DNA from: Blasia pusilla
Taxonomy: Eukaryota > Marchantiophyta > Marchantiopsida > Blasiales
DNA length: 64,000 bases
Direction: 5' to 3'
Assembly: GCA_050084515.1 (NCBI GenBank)
Contig: CM114271.1
Location: forward strand, 3,906,001-3,970,000
Position numbers and translations under genes: made by a program. Of the stretch, positions 11,881 to 24,936 are shown in pieces (the first letter of the stretch is position 1; every line of letters starts with the position of its first letter). Below the pieces are notes generated by a model. The model made no database searches, was not told the origin of the DNA, and saw only the letters and a program-made list of their open reading frames with translations.

Positions 11881-14483
11881 TACGAGTCCTCGCCTAATGT
11901 CAGTTTTTTTATATTTGGAAAAGACAAGAAAAAGATGTAAGTATAAACAACTATGTGTATGCACGTAGAGACGTATTCGTGTTTGGATAAACTTGATCTT
12001 TCCCTAGGGAAATGGGAAAAAAATATGGTGGTAGAAAAACTGATTTTTTGAGCTTTTAGTGGGTGGGACAAAAAAGTTCATATCATGTATTATGAATTAA
12101 AGTAAAATGCTACTGGACGTGGGTGGTGTCTCGAGACAAGAAGAGAGATTTTTAGTTGGACTGAAAATTCGTTAGGATATGGAGAGAATGTTTCGATGAG
12201 GGGATACTATTCGGTGCAAGTATTTTTGCCTTAGTGTGTCCATACTTGTATGTCCAGAGAGCTGGAAGGATTCCCTCGAACTTTGTGCATCCAATCTTAA
12301 TTCCTACAGGGAGTGAGAAAAGAAATTTTCCTCCTCTCTCCATTCTTTATTCAGTGGTTTATTGATACATGGTGGAAAAGAAACGGATTTATCATTTCTT
12401 CTTATTTTTTCCTTAACGTTCCCCTTCACTTACCACTTTGGCTTGTCTCCATAAGATGTTTATAATTCTAAATTTGTGATTTGAATACACAAATCTGTCT
12501 TTTTTCCTGACCTTCCTTTTCAATGGTATCTGGCTGTGCTCCTCGCAAACCTTTTATTATTATTGGGATTTGGAGGGAGGAGAGCAAGGAGGATCATGAA
12601 GTGTTTTGATAGTAACTATTCCATTCCTATTGCAATCTTTTCAATGATAGACTCAATTTGTTCATCTCCTCAAGCTTGAAACTTGGATCTTTCTTTTTTC
12701 CACGTATGTTGTGTTTTTCCAACGTTTTTGAGATCTTTGGAACTCCTTCTCTTGTGAATATGCTTACATATCCCTAAACATATTTCACACATTTCACTCT
12801 TTTTATGGTTCAATTGCTACTTATAATCGGATCAAAGGATTCCTCTTGCTTTTCTCAATGTTTTTCTCCATAATGGGCATAACATTGCGACTACACATAT
12901 CAATCATCGGTGTGTGGCTATCATTGTCTCCTCACATCCTCTTTTGTGGTGTTTTCAATTTTCTTTGTTGCTTTCTCCTTGAATGTCGATTCCAAGTGTG
13001 CTAGGTCTTGTTACACTTATCTTCGTGAGCTACTTTTTTTTTTTTGGCACATTAGTGGGTTTTTTTATTTTTCTTCCTTCTCCGTTGATACATATTTTTG
13101 TGTACAAATTTTTTTTATGTCAATTCCTCTTACAAATCGTTCTTATTATTTAAATAGTTCACCTACCTTGGTTATATCCTTGAGAGCATTATAGAAAATA
13201 TCCCCTAGTTCCCCTCCTCATAAAAAATCCGATCACTATCCCTCGACACTTATACACCCATTACACTTTCTACATTTCTTTCATGTCCACTTCTCATTCC
13301 TTTTGCATCTCTTCTCACTCATTATAATCTCAATATATTACCATAGAATCCTACTACTTTGCCATCTTGATGTATCTCATCTAGACCCTTGCTCCCAACT
13401 CTCATCTTTTCTACCCTTATCCAAGGTTTCATGAAAATAGATATAAGTCCGCATCTCTTGAACACAAACTTTCTCCAATTAAAACTTGTCCCTTATTCCT
13501 CCTCTTCCTCCTCCTTATTAATTCCCCACATTGTTGTCCATTATCTCTTCCCACATCTTCCCCATTATAACCCTTCTTCTTCTATGTCTATGCCTAAGGT
13601 TTATTGCATACCTTATGGTAAGGGGATTGGGAGAATATTCCAAACGAGCATTTTTCCTTAATAGTGGCTCATCCCAATAAACACACCAATCATGGAAGGC
13701 CTTCAATACAACATCTTCGACATAGTCTACTTTTGAAAAATATTAATGATTTTTTACGTGAGGCTTGAGCATTTGGACCTCTCTCTCTTGCAGTTCCAAC
13801 TGCGATATAATGGCACACTTAGAACCTCATCACCCTCCTTTAAGTGGTGATGAATCAATTTTTATGGAAGACTAATGATCTTGACTTTGTTGTAGTAGGT
13901 AAGAGGAAGAATGAGATTATATTGAGGCCTATAGGGGTTCTTTTTAGTTCTCCTTTTAGGAGGTCAAGGTGACTTACTACCTTAGAGGTGATCTATATGT
14001 ATAGTCATCCTTGACTTTAGGAGTGGCACTCTTGGATAGATGCTACTTGTGATTGGTGATGAAAATTGGACCTATGGGGCCAAGTGAGATATGTTATGTA
14101 AGGAGGGTGTCCTCTTGTGAGAGGCCTTGCTTATGTATGATGATACTTGGTTGGATTAGCAATGCATGTGTACTCCACGTCATTTTCGACCTACTAGGAG
14201 GAGGCAACCTTTGTGGACAGGTTATCCATGGATGTGCTCAGGGGGGACGTTTATTATACTATGGATGATGCTTATTTGGAGCTTATCTTCCTTAGATCAC
14301 ATCCTTATTGGCATACGTCATCCAAGGAGGTGCCCAGAGGAAGGCGGTGTTATGCACATACATCATTGTCAATAATTACAACCACATATACACAAGATAA
14401 CATTCTAACTTATGACATCTTCATACCAAGATGATCATGTATCAAAATATCTCCAATAAAATCTAAAGTACTTCAACGGTGTA

Positions 14484-14485
<2 letters not shown>
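11881..14485. other. AT-rich intergenic DNA, nothing recognised
   Basis: T-rich and pyrimidine-rich on the plus strand, with only short frames that look random. No domain, RNA gene or element end was seen. Confidence 0.45.

Positions 14486-14538
<53 letters not shown>
14486..14538 (+). repeat. (CT)n microsatellite
   Basis: An uninterrupted run of about 26 CT units directly abuts a reverse-strand copy of the dispersed repeat at 14540. The same arrangement is seen at 52947-53030. Confidence 0.95.
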
Positions 14539-14539
<1 letters not shown>

Positions 14540-14542
<3 letters not shown>

Positions 14543-14780
14543 AACAAAACTCATTCTCCTAATGAGAGGCTTGGGTTACTCAAAAGGCAAGAAGGACCAT
14601 AGCTATGCCATCTCACGCCAAGAGGTTCAACAAAGAGAGAATGAGCTTCAAAGTTCTCTCTCTTTGGGTATACCCCTTTGCTCTCCCAAGCTCTCTCCAC
14701 GGTACCGTATGCTTGTTGGTTATCTCCTTGGCTCTTGACATGCTATAGAGAATCAAGGGTCACTTCCCAAAGTGTAAAGC
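14540..14780 (-). repeat. Dispersed repeat copy 3
   Basis: Reverse complement of the 7020-7300 copy. Shared blocks are CTCCTAATGAGAGGCTTGGG, AGGACCATAGCT, GTATACCC and TTGGCTCTTGACA. Together with the adjoining (CT)n run it suggests the GA-rich tract of this repeat expanded after insertion. Confidence 0.65.
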
Positions 14781-17100
14781 CAACTATGCATATAATAAGA
14801 ACTTACTAAAAAAAAGGTTCCTCAATATAGCTCCAAATGAGCCAAAAAAAAGGGAAAAAACTACTCTTTGAAGTTATCTGCAATCTCAACAACTCATCCT
14901 TGCCTCCCAAGGATCTTCTATGCTCTCCTTGATGACGACCTATAGATACTTGTTAATCCATTTCATGACATACTCATGAGAAGGGGTATATTTTAGATGA
15001 TTCCAATTTGGAGCTTATTTTCCTTAGATCAAAACACAATCTTGAGCTTGGATTCTCTCAAATAAGAGTGGGGTAGGATTGATTGGAGGTCACATATTTT
15101 ATTGGAGATTGTCTCTTCCTACTATAACAATGTGTCTCATTGAGTGGATGCTAGGATAAAGCATGATTGATTTTCATTTTTTATTTTATATTGGAGTGTA
15201 TCCAATCGTTCTTGTGTAGATATGCTAGGATTTATAGTTAGATGGATCTTGGACTTATATACATGAAAATCAATGTATGTTGGTAGCGACATGTATTTGC
15301 ATGCCAACTTAGAACTTGACTTTGAGGTTTTCAAAAGGCCTTTGCTTCATACTCCTTTCTTATCAGTGGGCAGACTATCATGCATGGTTTTTTAGCATCT
15401 CCACAATCGCTTTATTCCAATAAATTCAAAAAGTGGCTTTATATCTCTATATAAGTTTGTGCATATATTAAGACGAGTCGTTTGACTCATTTGTTATCCT
15501 TTATCTCTCGACTCTTGGGACATGCCATTTACTGGCTATGGATAAGCTTCCTCGTAGTGTTTGCCCATAAGCCATTGGAGAGGCATTATATCATTTATTT
15601 AGTCAATCATTTTTCTTTTAGTTTTTGCCCACTTCATCATACATATATCCTCCTTAATTTGGAGTGGCCATCCTTGTGGTTGTGAGGCAATGGTTCATGG
15701 GATATATTCCACTCACGAACAAGTGTCCAGAAAAAAAAGATTTTACTAACCTAGCTTCTTCGAACCTCCGCAACAGCGTGGAGGCAACTTTTTTTTATTT
15801 TTTCTGCTCTAACCGTTTTTCAGAGTTATTAATTCATTCGGATTGGGTAGCTTTTCAAGCCAATGTGCCTAATACATTCAATTCGGTTTCTTGTGCAATC
15901 ATACTCGAGGTGACCATCATACTACTTCCAAACAATACAATATTCTTCAATCAATATGTGGCACATATGAAGGTGATCCTATTTTTTTCCATTGCATATT
16001 TTTTTGCCCTTTGAGCATCAGCTCAAGCATTTTCATATTTTCTATTCTTTTCTATTATTGATGATACCTATATTATAGGTCCTTCTCAAGTTGTATCTTT
16101 AGTCTTTTTTTTAGCAACCCTTTTTCTTAAAACTTCAAGTCCGATCTAGTATATGTCAAGTATGGTCTCCTTCATTCCTTCAATTAATATTTGCCCAGTT
16201 AATCTTTATTTTACCATATGCATCAAAGGGGTTTGAGTTCATGGTGTCCCAATTAGCTTCATAAACTATGAATAGAAGTTCTTGGATGAGTTACTTTTGA
16301 AATGTATAGAAAAGCTTTATCGGCTACGTCATGTAGGGGATCCCCAATTTGCTTCTAAGATTCTTTCCCAATTTAATGTTCCTCCTAATTTCCTCCCTCC
16401 CTTCTTTGCACTTATCCCCCCACCTTAGAGTTTTTGCATCACTTGGTATCTCTCAACACTTCTAAGCTCAAAACATTCAGTCAACTTCTAGGTCTTAATA
16501 CTTCTGATGGAGATGTTGTTGTCCTGGCTTCATGACATGTTATCTTGCCTATCTATTTTGGAGGTGTGGGTCTTTCTTCCATAGTTGCATTTGTGCTAAT
16601 AATTTTTTTTCTAGGAGTTGGATTTGATCGCCCCTATTATAACCTCAAGGTTTCTCCCATAAGTTACACTTTATCTTAATGGATTATGTGACCTATCTAG
16701 AGGAAATTTATTTATTTTTCCATCAACAAGTGAGATTTTTCCATGCTCCTCTTTCACTTGCTATACAAGCAAAGCTAACCCCCCTTTCAATCAATTAAAT
16801 GCATATGGGCTTATCAACCTCAAGATTATCTCCAAGAATTTTCTCCAAATTAAATAAAGAGCAAATTGTTTTTTGTGTTAACTTATTTCCATTTCATTTT
16901 TTTATTCCTTACCTCCTTCTCTTCTTGACCCTCCTTGTCATCGTGTGAGGTTTGTTTTCACAATTAAATAGACTTTCATTAAGTGGACTCGTGTGGTGTG
17001 TTTTTTAAGGATGGGAGTCATGCGGAAGGTACTCACTCTGATAAGGAATGTGGAAGGAGGACGGAATGAGTCTATGGAAGAAGCAAAACGGGAGAAGGAG
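14781..17100. other. AT-rich intergenic DNA, nothing recognised
   Basis: Frames up to 116 codons occur (for example 15664-16014 on the plus strand) but encode F/L/I/S-rich peptides with no recognisable motif. I treat them as chance frames. Confidence 0.45.
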
Positions 17101-19018
17101 ATTCATCGGATGGAGAAGACAAATCCCCTGTGAAGAGTTAGTCTTCTCCAGTCCATGACAACAATGTCAAGCAGCTCCTGAGAAACGAACACTTTTCCAT
17201 GCGCACAATGTGGAGTCTGGATAAGATCCAGACTGCAATCCATATAACTAACTCTTCGTGCCGGCGCTATTCGACGTGATGCATTCCAACTCGAGACAGC
17301 TGTGGAATGGGGGAATGCCATTGCCCCCTTCTTCCTTTTCTGGTCTTGTTGTTGTGGCCTTCAGGTTTTGACTCTTTCACTCTTTTGTACTTCCGATGGG
17401 TTTTATCGAAGTGCATCATTCTTCTTCTCTTGTCACAGTGGAGTCCGGAGAACGAAAGTGGAGGATCGAGTCGTTACTAGTCGCGCGCGAGGGGCGGGAG
17501 GGATAACAAGCGCGAGATTTGCCGATGGCTACTTATCCTGCTGATGACGCCATCGCTCGCCTGAGTGGTCCTCAGGAGGGGGAGGTCGGGAGGGGTTCTT
17601 GAAGTCGCGATCAGTGTCGATGTTTACTTAAGTGAACACACACTTTTGGCTTCCAGAGAAGAGGACGAGCGTTCGAATGATTTACGGTTGTTACGCGTGT
17701 GTGGTCCTGGTGTCCTGGACTCTGGGGGCGCCTTTGTTCGCGTACTCTTCTCTTTGGGTTCAGGTCTCGCACGCCGCTGAGAAAGAGTCGGTGGAGTTAG
17801 GTCGGAGTTCATCGGACGAGGAGAGATGCTCGCCATAGCCCAGTCGCGCAAGCGCAAGCGCATTCCTCACACGTTACGCTCGTAGACGGCTTCCGACGTG
17901 GAACGACGATTGGATCGTTCAGGGATGGAGCCACTTGCGAACATTGTTGGGATCCCTACCAAGTGCATACGTTACTACTTGGTAGGGATCTCAATATAGT
18001 GACACCGAAAAAACGAATCTGCCTTCGAGAAGCAAAAGAAATGCCCTATGAGCAGGTCTTTCTCCCGCGTTTAGGTGCGCTGACTTACGAACCGCTCCTT
18101 GTTGTATAGAATTGTAATCATATCTGATCCGCAAGGCTGATGGCAGAGGTGGTCGAGACTAGACTTCTTTCGGCCTGCAGTGGTTGACGCTCACAGTGTG
18201 AATGTGTCGAGGTGGGAGTCTTTCTACAAACAAACTAATAAGCTCACCTGAATATCTTAGAAAAGCTACAGATTTCAAGAAAAAAACCAAACTTGCGAAT
18301 CGTGCTGCTTCGTGGACGGTAATCTGTCTCGACAAATTCTTCCCTTGATACCCTACTAAAACCGACGGAGTACCATTTAAAGCGCAGTTTCTTAACAAGT
18401 CTTTGTTCTATGTTTGGGCAGAGTGAGAACGAACCTGAGGTGACCCTGTCCAGGCATACAACAAAGAATTGGAGAGGACTTCAGGTGAACAAAACCTCCA
18501 GATGAAAGCTAAAGTAACCAATGTGCCATACACGAAATCCAATGCACACGTAAGGCTACTACTGCTATGGCACGCACGCTGTTTCAGAGAATCGTGGTGA
18601 GAGGGATCCTGATGCACGATTCGCTTACGCCTTTCGACGACGAATGGAAATGCAGTGTGAATTGAGTGACTCGTGAGTCCGGCTAGTGGCGATCATTACA
18701 TTATCCACCTAATCTTCTACCAAGACTGTTTATGTACAACTCTGCTGCAAGCACGCTGACTTGCTATGCGCTTCAAAACTGGATTGGCCAACCTTTCTAA
18801 GCGCTGCCGCATCTGGGCTTGAGAGCAGCAACGGCGTGCGGCCTGAAAGAGATAGCCCTGTCCCCCGCTAGTTGAGGAAATTGTCCTCAGGAATGGTAAA
18901 TTAAAGTCTACTGATCGCCTCTCCAAATGTTGCATGGCTCATACCTTAAGATCCAGACTAGAATTGACATGTCCTTCAAGCGCACAGATAGATAGATTCA
19001 GGATTCAACTCAGCGGCA
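17101..19018. other. GC-moderate region downstream of HAT1
   Basis: The composition changes to moderate GC at about 17100 and stays so through the HAT1 gene. The part next to 19018 should be the HAT1 3' UTR. No other protein was recognised. It contains a perfect inverted repeat at 17951-17990 and a repeat fragment at 17362-17416. Confidence 0.4.
17951..17990. repeat. Perfect 14-bp inverted repeat, 12-nt loop
   Basis: Arms are GATCCCTACCAAGT (17951-17964) and ACTTGGTAGGGATC (17977-17990), with loop GCATACGTTACT. Could be a transposon footprint, a MITE core or chance. Confidence 0.85.
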
Positions 19019-22000
19019 CTACGGATTGATTTTTCCCAACCTTACCCAATGCTCGATTGATGGAATCTCTAAACCTAGCCGTGTACAGTGGCGAGCTACA
19101 TCCTGAGCCACACCAAGAAGTTCTTCTTCTCGTTCTTTGACGACTTCCTGCAGGATTTTCACCTTGTCTTCAGCGGCTGGCATACTAACCGCAACGTCAT
19201 TCTGGAGATTGTTCACGACACTAAGCAGGTCATTGACTTCTTTGTCAGAAGAACCAGCGCTCCCATTTGCGCTAACAGAGCTCCGTCTGTTCGCCCGCAT
19301 CATCACAAACGTTTTCGTGTTGTCATACTCATTGTCCGTGTCCACAACTCGCTTTCCGACACCTTTGCCTTCATTGTCTTTCTCAAATAGCTCCAAGTTA
19401 ATGCGTTGGACTAGGGCCTCCTGAAACACGTCTTGTAGAACCTTATCCAGAGGATCCAGATAAATGAAAAGAAGTTGCTCCCAACAGCGCCCGAATTGCA
19501 ACTTGCTAATTCTTAGATGTTTCCGGCCCTCCTCCACCAAATGAGCAGGAGGGGCAAGGATGTTCTTCTCTTTCGCTCCTCGTCCCGAATGTTGAAAGGT
19601 TCCATTGAGATCACCATTAGTAGAACCGGCTTCGTGACCGGACACTTCGCTTGCGATTGTTGCCTTTTGTGCGTAAAGTCTCTGCATGCCGTCATTTATA
19701 GCAGTGCTCATAGAAGGTGTAGAGAGCATACGAAGCACATCCATAGTGTCACGCAGTTTCTGCAGACTCATTGACGGTTCCTCCATTGTTACATCATAGC
19801 AACCCCTTTGACCTGCAGTTGAGTTGATGGTTTCCAGCAAGTGAAGGCCAAAGCCCTTGCCTTGATAGGGTGGCAGCACCAATATCTGCAATTAACGTCC
19901 GACAGAGGCACGTATGACTGTCCGTCCCCCCAATCCCATCACCGAGAAAAACAGGAGCTGGACACCTAGATATTAGTTAAGCTGGACCTTGGTCCCTGTA
20001 TACTTGGTCGGCAAGCCGTCACGGAGGAATTACCTGACTTATTCGCAGTCTTGTGCTATCCGGATAGTGAAAGAAGCGGTATACGTTGCAGAAGCCAACG
20101 ACTCTCTTGTGATCCCCTTCTCCTTCCAGAGCAAGGTATACTTCCCACAGAGGATCATCACTTTCTATCGGCCGAGCACCTGTACAGCTTGGAGAATGTG
20201 AGTGTTTAAAAGCCAGTTTAGTACTACGACCGCTCATCTCGCACTGCTTGACACCTGTGAGAGACAAGATACTCGGAGCACTTGCTGGACGATTTCGGCT
20301 TCACTGCTGGATCAAATGTGGTGACTAGATGTACAATGTCGAGTCACGCAGCTTCAATAGTTGTACAGCAAGATAAAATCCCAGGTACCCATATTAACGA
20401 AGGAAGGAAGATGCACTCTAATTGAAAGAGTTCTTACCTTCGATATAAAGGAGAGCAAGAGGAGTCAGACGAGCATGCCAGGCCCTTACTTCATCATTGC
20501 TCAACTCCATTCGCAAGATCTGGAAGAAGGTTGGATAGGAAGTCGCAACTGTCAAAACATTGATACCAGACAAATATCATGTGACTCCTAGGCAGAAGAC
20601 TACGAAGAGTCCATACACCCTATTTTCAACAAGTCTTGGGCTTCTCCTGTATGGGTCAAAGGCACTCTGGATCAGAGATGGGAGTGGGAAGCTCTAGATT
20701 CATTCTGACGAAAAATAATATTCCTGCTCCACGCAACTCTCAGGGATACCAACACAAAATTTCACACCTTTGGATCACTGTCTATCATCGGTGCGAGAAT
20801 TGGAGAATGTGCAATCCTCCTCGATTTTATAATGTACCTACAGTCATGGGGTGGGGTGCAAAGACCCCACGACTAGCATCTAAGTGTTCTGACTGCATGA
20901 TATGATGTCAATAAGGACCTGTCCAAGTCTTGAAGAAGTTTCCACTTTGCTCTCTCTATCAATAGTCTCTCCATCAGCAGGTAGAGCACCATCAGTGTCA
21001 CATCTCCATGTTGATAGAACCTCTCCATGCTGTTTGATCATTTCTCTGGGATTCAACAAAAGACGTCAAAATATTGCTGGCAGTATAAGTTATAGAACCT
21101 TCCACCTGATAGACAACAAGGTCCGAAAAGAAGCACCTTTAGACAAGCAAACACTCTAAGTAGATCAATCTAGGAAAATTAAGCTGCAGATCAGGGTTGC
21201 GATACAGAAAAGACAGGTTCCTTACTCGAAGCCTTGGGAATACGAAGGTAAGCTATTAACAAATGCATCTCGATCATCAGTTAAACCGTCTCCAAACGCT
21301 TCCTGCCAGGCATCAACAAAGGACAACGGAATAAAGCCCCACCTATTGAGACGGTATCCAACCAGAAAGAAGTTCCACTATACTCACTCTGAAAAGCAGT
21401 ACATACCTTCAACTTCACGAGAATATCTGTAGCAGGCTTCTTCCCCAACTCACTCTGAAAGATGAGTATGAGTCATTGTCAGTGGACGAGGATGACACCA
21501 CAAGATTGAATGATGATCAATTAGTTGCCTTATGCAGATATGCACCTCTCCCGTAGTTTCATCAATTTCTTCACACTTCACGATAGTATATCATCTGAGT
21601 TTCTGTAAAAGCAAGACACAAAATCTGGAGATTAAATCTCATACCTTTGAGTCATACCGTATTTGCACATAGGTATGGAATGTCAGAGCGTGCAGCCACA
21701 AATCAATCTGCCGTGACAATTCAGTCGAGGTGTCAGCTTGTCAGCAGTTGATCCAAAACTCTGGTCAAGGACAGGACACCTTCTCCCTCGAGTAGGAATG
21801 ATAACCGACTTCATAGCAGGCTTGGGAGTTTATCAGGAAGAAGTCCTACACTAACTTGCTCAACATACGATCCTATCCAGACCTCACATTTCCAAGAAAC
21901 CCAAGTAAAGCGGCTTCTATATTTCTAGTCCTTGTTACCATTGTGAAGCCAGGTAACCTAGTAAGCAAGGTAACATCGTCTACAGAATGGAATTCTGTGG

Positions 22001-23890
22001 GACACTCACAGTAAGGCCCTTGTAGCCAAAGATAAGACCCTCTTCTCCCTCTTCCCCGCAAAAGATTCGTTCTGCAAACTCTGGATCAAAAGTATTTTCC
22101 TCGTCTTCATCACCAGCTTCTAAGTCCTGGGCAGTGAAAACTACAACCAACAAATGGCACCTCAGAAGGGAACCACACTTTAATTATGCGATAAACCGTA
22201 AAGCTTCGCAGAGGTCACAAAACCACATCCACATGAACAGGACATTGGTAAAAACCAAGTGTTCGATTTTAAAAACGAATCAAAACGCATTCACTGCAGC
22301 ATACATTCAAGGGGCAGAAATTAGCGTAGACCAATTTCTGGGTCATCAGGGCTTTGAAGATTCCATAACTTGAAATCTTGAACACCTACCAACGTGCAAC
22401 CTCATACAGTCATTGGCACTGCAGGAAACTGGAACGGAATCTGCACATTCCAGACCTAAGCTTCAGATTTCAAGTCTAAAATTCTGACATCCAACATTCA
22501 CATCCTGCCCAGAGATGCTAGAGCAAACTTAATGTAGTTCTCCCAGGAAACCAAACTGTAATTCCTCTCCTGCGGTAAGACATAAGGAAAGTTTAAATGA
22601 CATTAAAATGACTTCAAAACTACTATAGTACTCAAAAATGCTGAAAGAAGGCAAATACACGTGAACTTTAGTTTCGCGGACAGCTTGCAAAGACATTTGG
22701 GCAGTATATTTCATACCAACATTCGGAGCACACTAATAGAAATAAGCTATTTTCCCCCATACAAGTTCTTATTGCAAATTTCTCCATTCCATCGTTACAG
22801 TGATCTACAACTAAGTGAAACAAAGTCATCAGCTACGTTAACAATTCAGCTCAGGTCTTTGGGCTGCTCATGACATTTGCACGTCAAGAAGACCATACAT
22901 CACAACTGAGAGAAAGAGACACAAAGAATCAATTTCTATACGCGAACGATCAGCCAGCCACCAATAAACGGAAAAAAATGGGCTCCCAACGTATTTAGCC
23001 GTATAGGCAGTTCTTCGCAAGGCTCCGCTTGCCTATCGGGCGCCGAGCAAAGCGAAAGAGAGGTCAACTTCAACGACAGTGGGAGCCAGGATTGGCCATA
23101 CCGGGACTACAACGCGGGCAACCAGCAAAACAGACAACATCATGAGAGGAAGGGGGGATATAATGTGGTAGTCATGTGGACCATCTTCATCTCAAATTAC
23201 AGAATCTTTCCAAATGAACAAGAAAGAATCTTCACCTCTCGTCGTCACCGTGTCTTCATGCACAACAAGAATTCTCCACTACATCAGGAAAAGTGATGGA
23301 CACTGACGAACTAGTGGAGATGCCAGCTCAAAAGATAAGCTACATGCGTGAGGATCTCGACGCAGAGGTGGCAGGAGGAAGAAAATGAAAAGGCAAGGCT
23401 TCCACAAACTCCTGGACGCACCACACCATAAAGGTGCGAACTAAACAGCTTCGAGGGCTGTAAGATTTCCAGAATGTGGTGTGCAAGCGGGGGGAGGGGA
23501 ACGTAGGGATGTCGTTCAGTAAACTCGGCACAATTAAGTTTTCGATTCTAGTTACAATCACGAAAGACCCGGAGCGTAACCTCGCAGAAACCTGAGCATG
23601 GGGTGTGACTAGCAATTCCACAACATTAGCAAAATGAAAGAAGGGGAAAAACAAATATTCTCCATCAGCTCACATTCAGGCGGGGCAATCAGAGCAAGGC
23701 TGAACTGCTGTCAATTACTCGCACCACTTCCATTCCCAAAAGATCCTATCCCCTGACAGAAAAAAAAAAAACAACGTAAATTACATCCAGAGCCAGAAAA
23801 TTTGCCTGCAGAGAATCCAACTTTGCGACGCTTCACTGGCTCCCCACCACCATCACCGATCGCCGCTTTCAGCTTGCCTTTGGACGCCAT
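19019..23890 (-). CDS. HAT1: Histone acetyltransferase type B catalytic subunit (HAT1/HAG2), 10 exons
   Basis: Proposed exons on the minus strand, 5' to 3': 23890-23785, 22428-22390, 22140-22010, 21707-21645, 21454-21407, 21302-21226, 21045-20919, 20548-20438, 20179-20034, 19885-19019, about 570 codons. HAT1 acetylates newly made histone H4 at K5/K12 before nuclear import. Recognised blocks are a Hat1 N-terminal part (AERIFCG..LIFGYKGL; IDLWLHALTFHTYVQIRY) and a GNAT domain (GFCNVYRFFHYPDSTRLRIS, then VLPPYQGKGFGLHLLETI, whose QGKGFG is the acetyl-CoA-binding motif A). Start ATG at 23890 begins MASKGKLK, and exon 1 ends in a basic stretch. Phases agree except between exons 7 and 8, where the donor at 20918 (GTCCTT) gives the wrong phase, so that junction is unresolved. 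The last exon is long (288 residues) and makes the protein about 100 residues longer than I expect for Arabidopsis HAG2; the extra part is low-complexity with a predicted coiled-coil near the end. Confidence 0.88.
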
Positions 23891-24280
23891 TCTTCGCCGG
23901 TCCAATTCCCTCCTCCTGCAGCAGCACCAGCAGTGGCTGCGGCGTTCGTCTCCGTTCCGAGTTCCGAAAGAATTGAAACCACTGCACGCACCACCCGAAC
24001 GCACAGCGATTCCCGCGCAACTGCGACGCGATTGATTGTTGTCACCGAGAAAGACGAAACTGGCCGTGCAATAGCGTCGATCCCCGGGCGCCAAAACCCC
24101 GCCCAAAGAAGAGGGAGGAAGCAGTGTGATCAATTGAAACAGGACAAGGAGAAAAGGAGCTCACGAAGGTAACCGCCATAGTTGCTGCACTCCACGGACC
24201 GAAACGAAGAGTTCTACGTAGTTGACTTGGTTACTGGCTTGTAAACCCTAAAGGCATGGTTCCAGTTTGAACACTCCACG
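23891..24280. promoter_or_regulatory. HAT1 5' flank/5' UTR
   Basis: GC-rich sequence immediately upstream of the HAT1 start. It drops abruptly to AT-rich DNA at about 24300. No opposing gene is seen to the right, so a bidirectional promoter is not supported. No TATA box was placed with confidence. Confidence 0.35.
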
Positions 24281-24910
24281 TGTCAACCAGGAGTCATGAC
24301 GTGTGTTTTTCCCATCCCGAATTAGGTTTTATGGTTTGCCCGTTGGCATGTGTTTTTTCTTGGATCCCGACTTTGATAAACATCTTCTTCACCTTTCATA
24401 AAAACTATTTTCACTAATCTCATTCAATCACTCTCAAAAAAGTAATCCTGTGCAAAATCACTCTCTAAATATTTCCTTTCATTTTGAGTATACAACAATA
24501 TGTCTATTTTGCATGTTGGATGCTAATTCCTTCATAAAATAAAAAGGTAAAATTTGGAAATTGTTTAAAACTCGGCAAAACCAAGAACTTGACCTAACCA
24601 AATCTCATATATATGTATTTTTTGAGAAACCCCATTTTTTATTTTCTAAGTACTTTAAAAAATGCACAAAAATTTGTAAGAGTGCAAGTGTCGAACGGAC
24701 ATCCAAAATCTGACAATATTAGCAACACAAGTATCACACATATCAATTTTGAATCAATTCTTAGTTTTCTTCGTGCAATTAATTGTATATACATTCCAAA
24801 TTTCCGTACTTGTATGATAGTTGCAATCTAAATGTCATATTTGTCGACGAGGTATTCAACTTGCATTCAAAGATCTTCTCGATTGAAGTGGATTTAGTAA
24901 TATTTAAATA

Positions 24911-24936
24911 CTAGTTGGTGCCCGTGCAATGCACGG
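24911..24936 (-). mobile_element. Helitron-type 3' terminus (hairpin + CTAG)
   Basis: On the minus strand the sequence reads CCGTGCATTGCACGG (a 7-bp stem with a 1-nt loop), GCACCAA, then CTAG followed by T. Helitrons end in a short GC-rich hairpin about ten bases before CTRR and insert between A and T, so this fits a Helitron 3' end whose body extends to higher coordinates. I could not place its 5' TC end. Confidence 0.55.

Noticed and set aside
15664-16014. 116-codon AT-rich ORF
   Set aside because: Hydrophobic F/I/L-rich chance frame; no splice-supported neighbours or known domain.
23933-24172. Divergent gene opposite HAT1
   Set aside because: Plus-strand frames begin inside HAT1 exon 1 or its 5' UTR and have no recognisable product.
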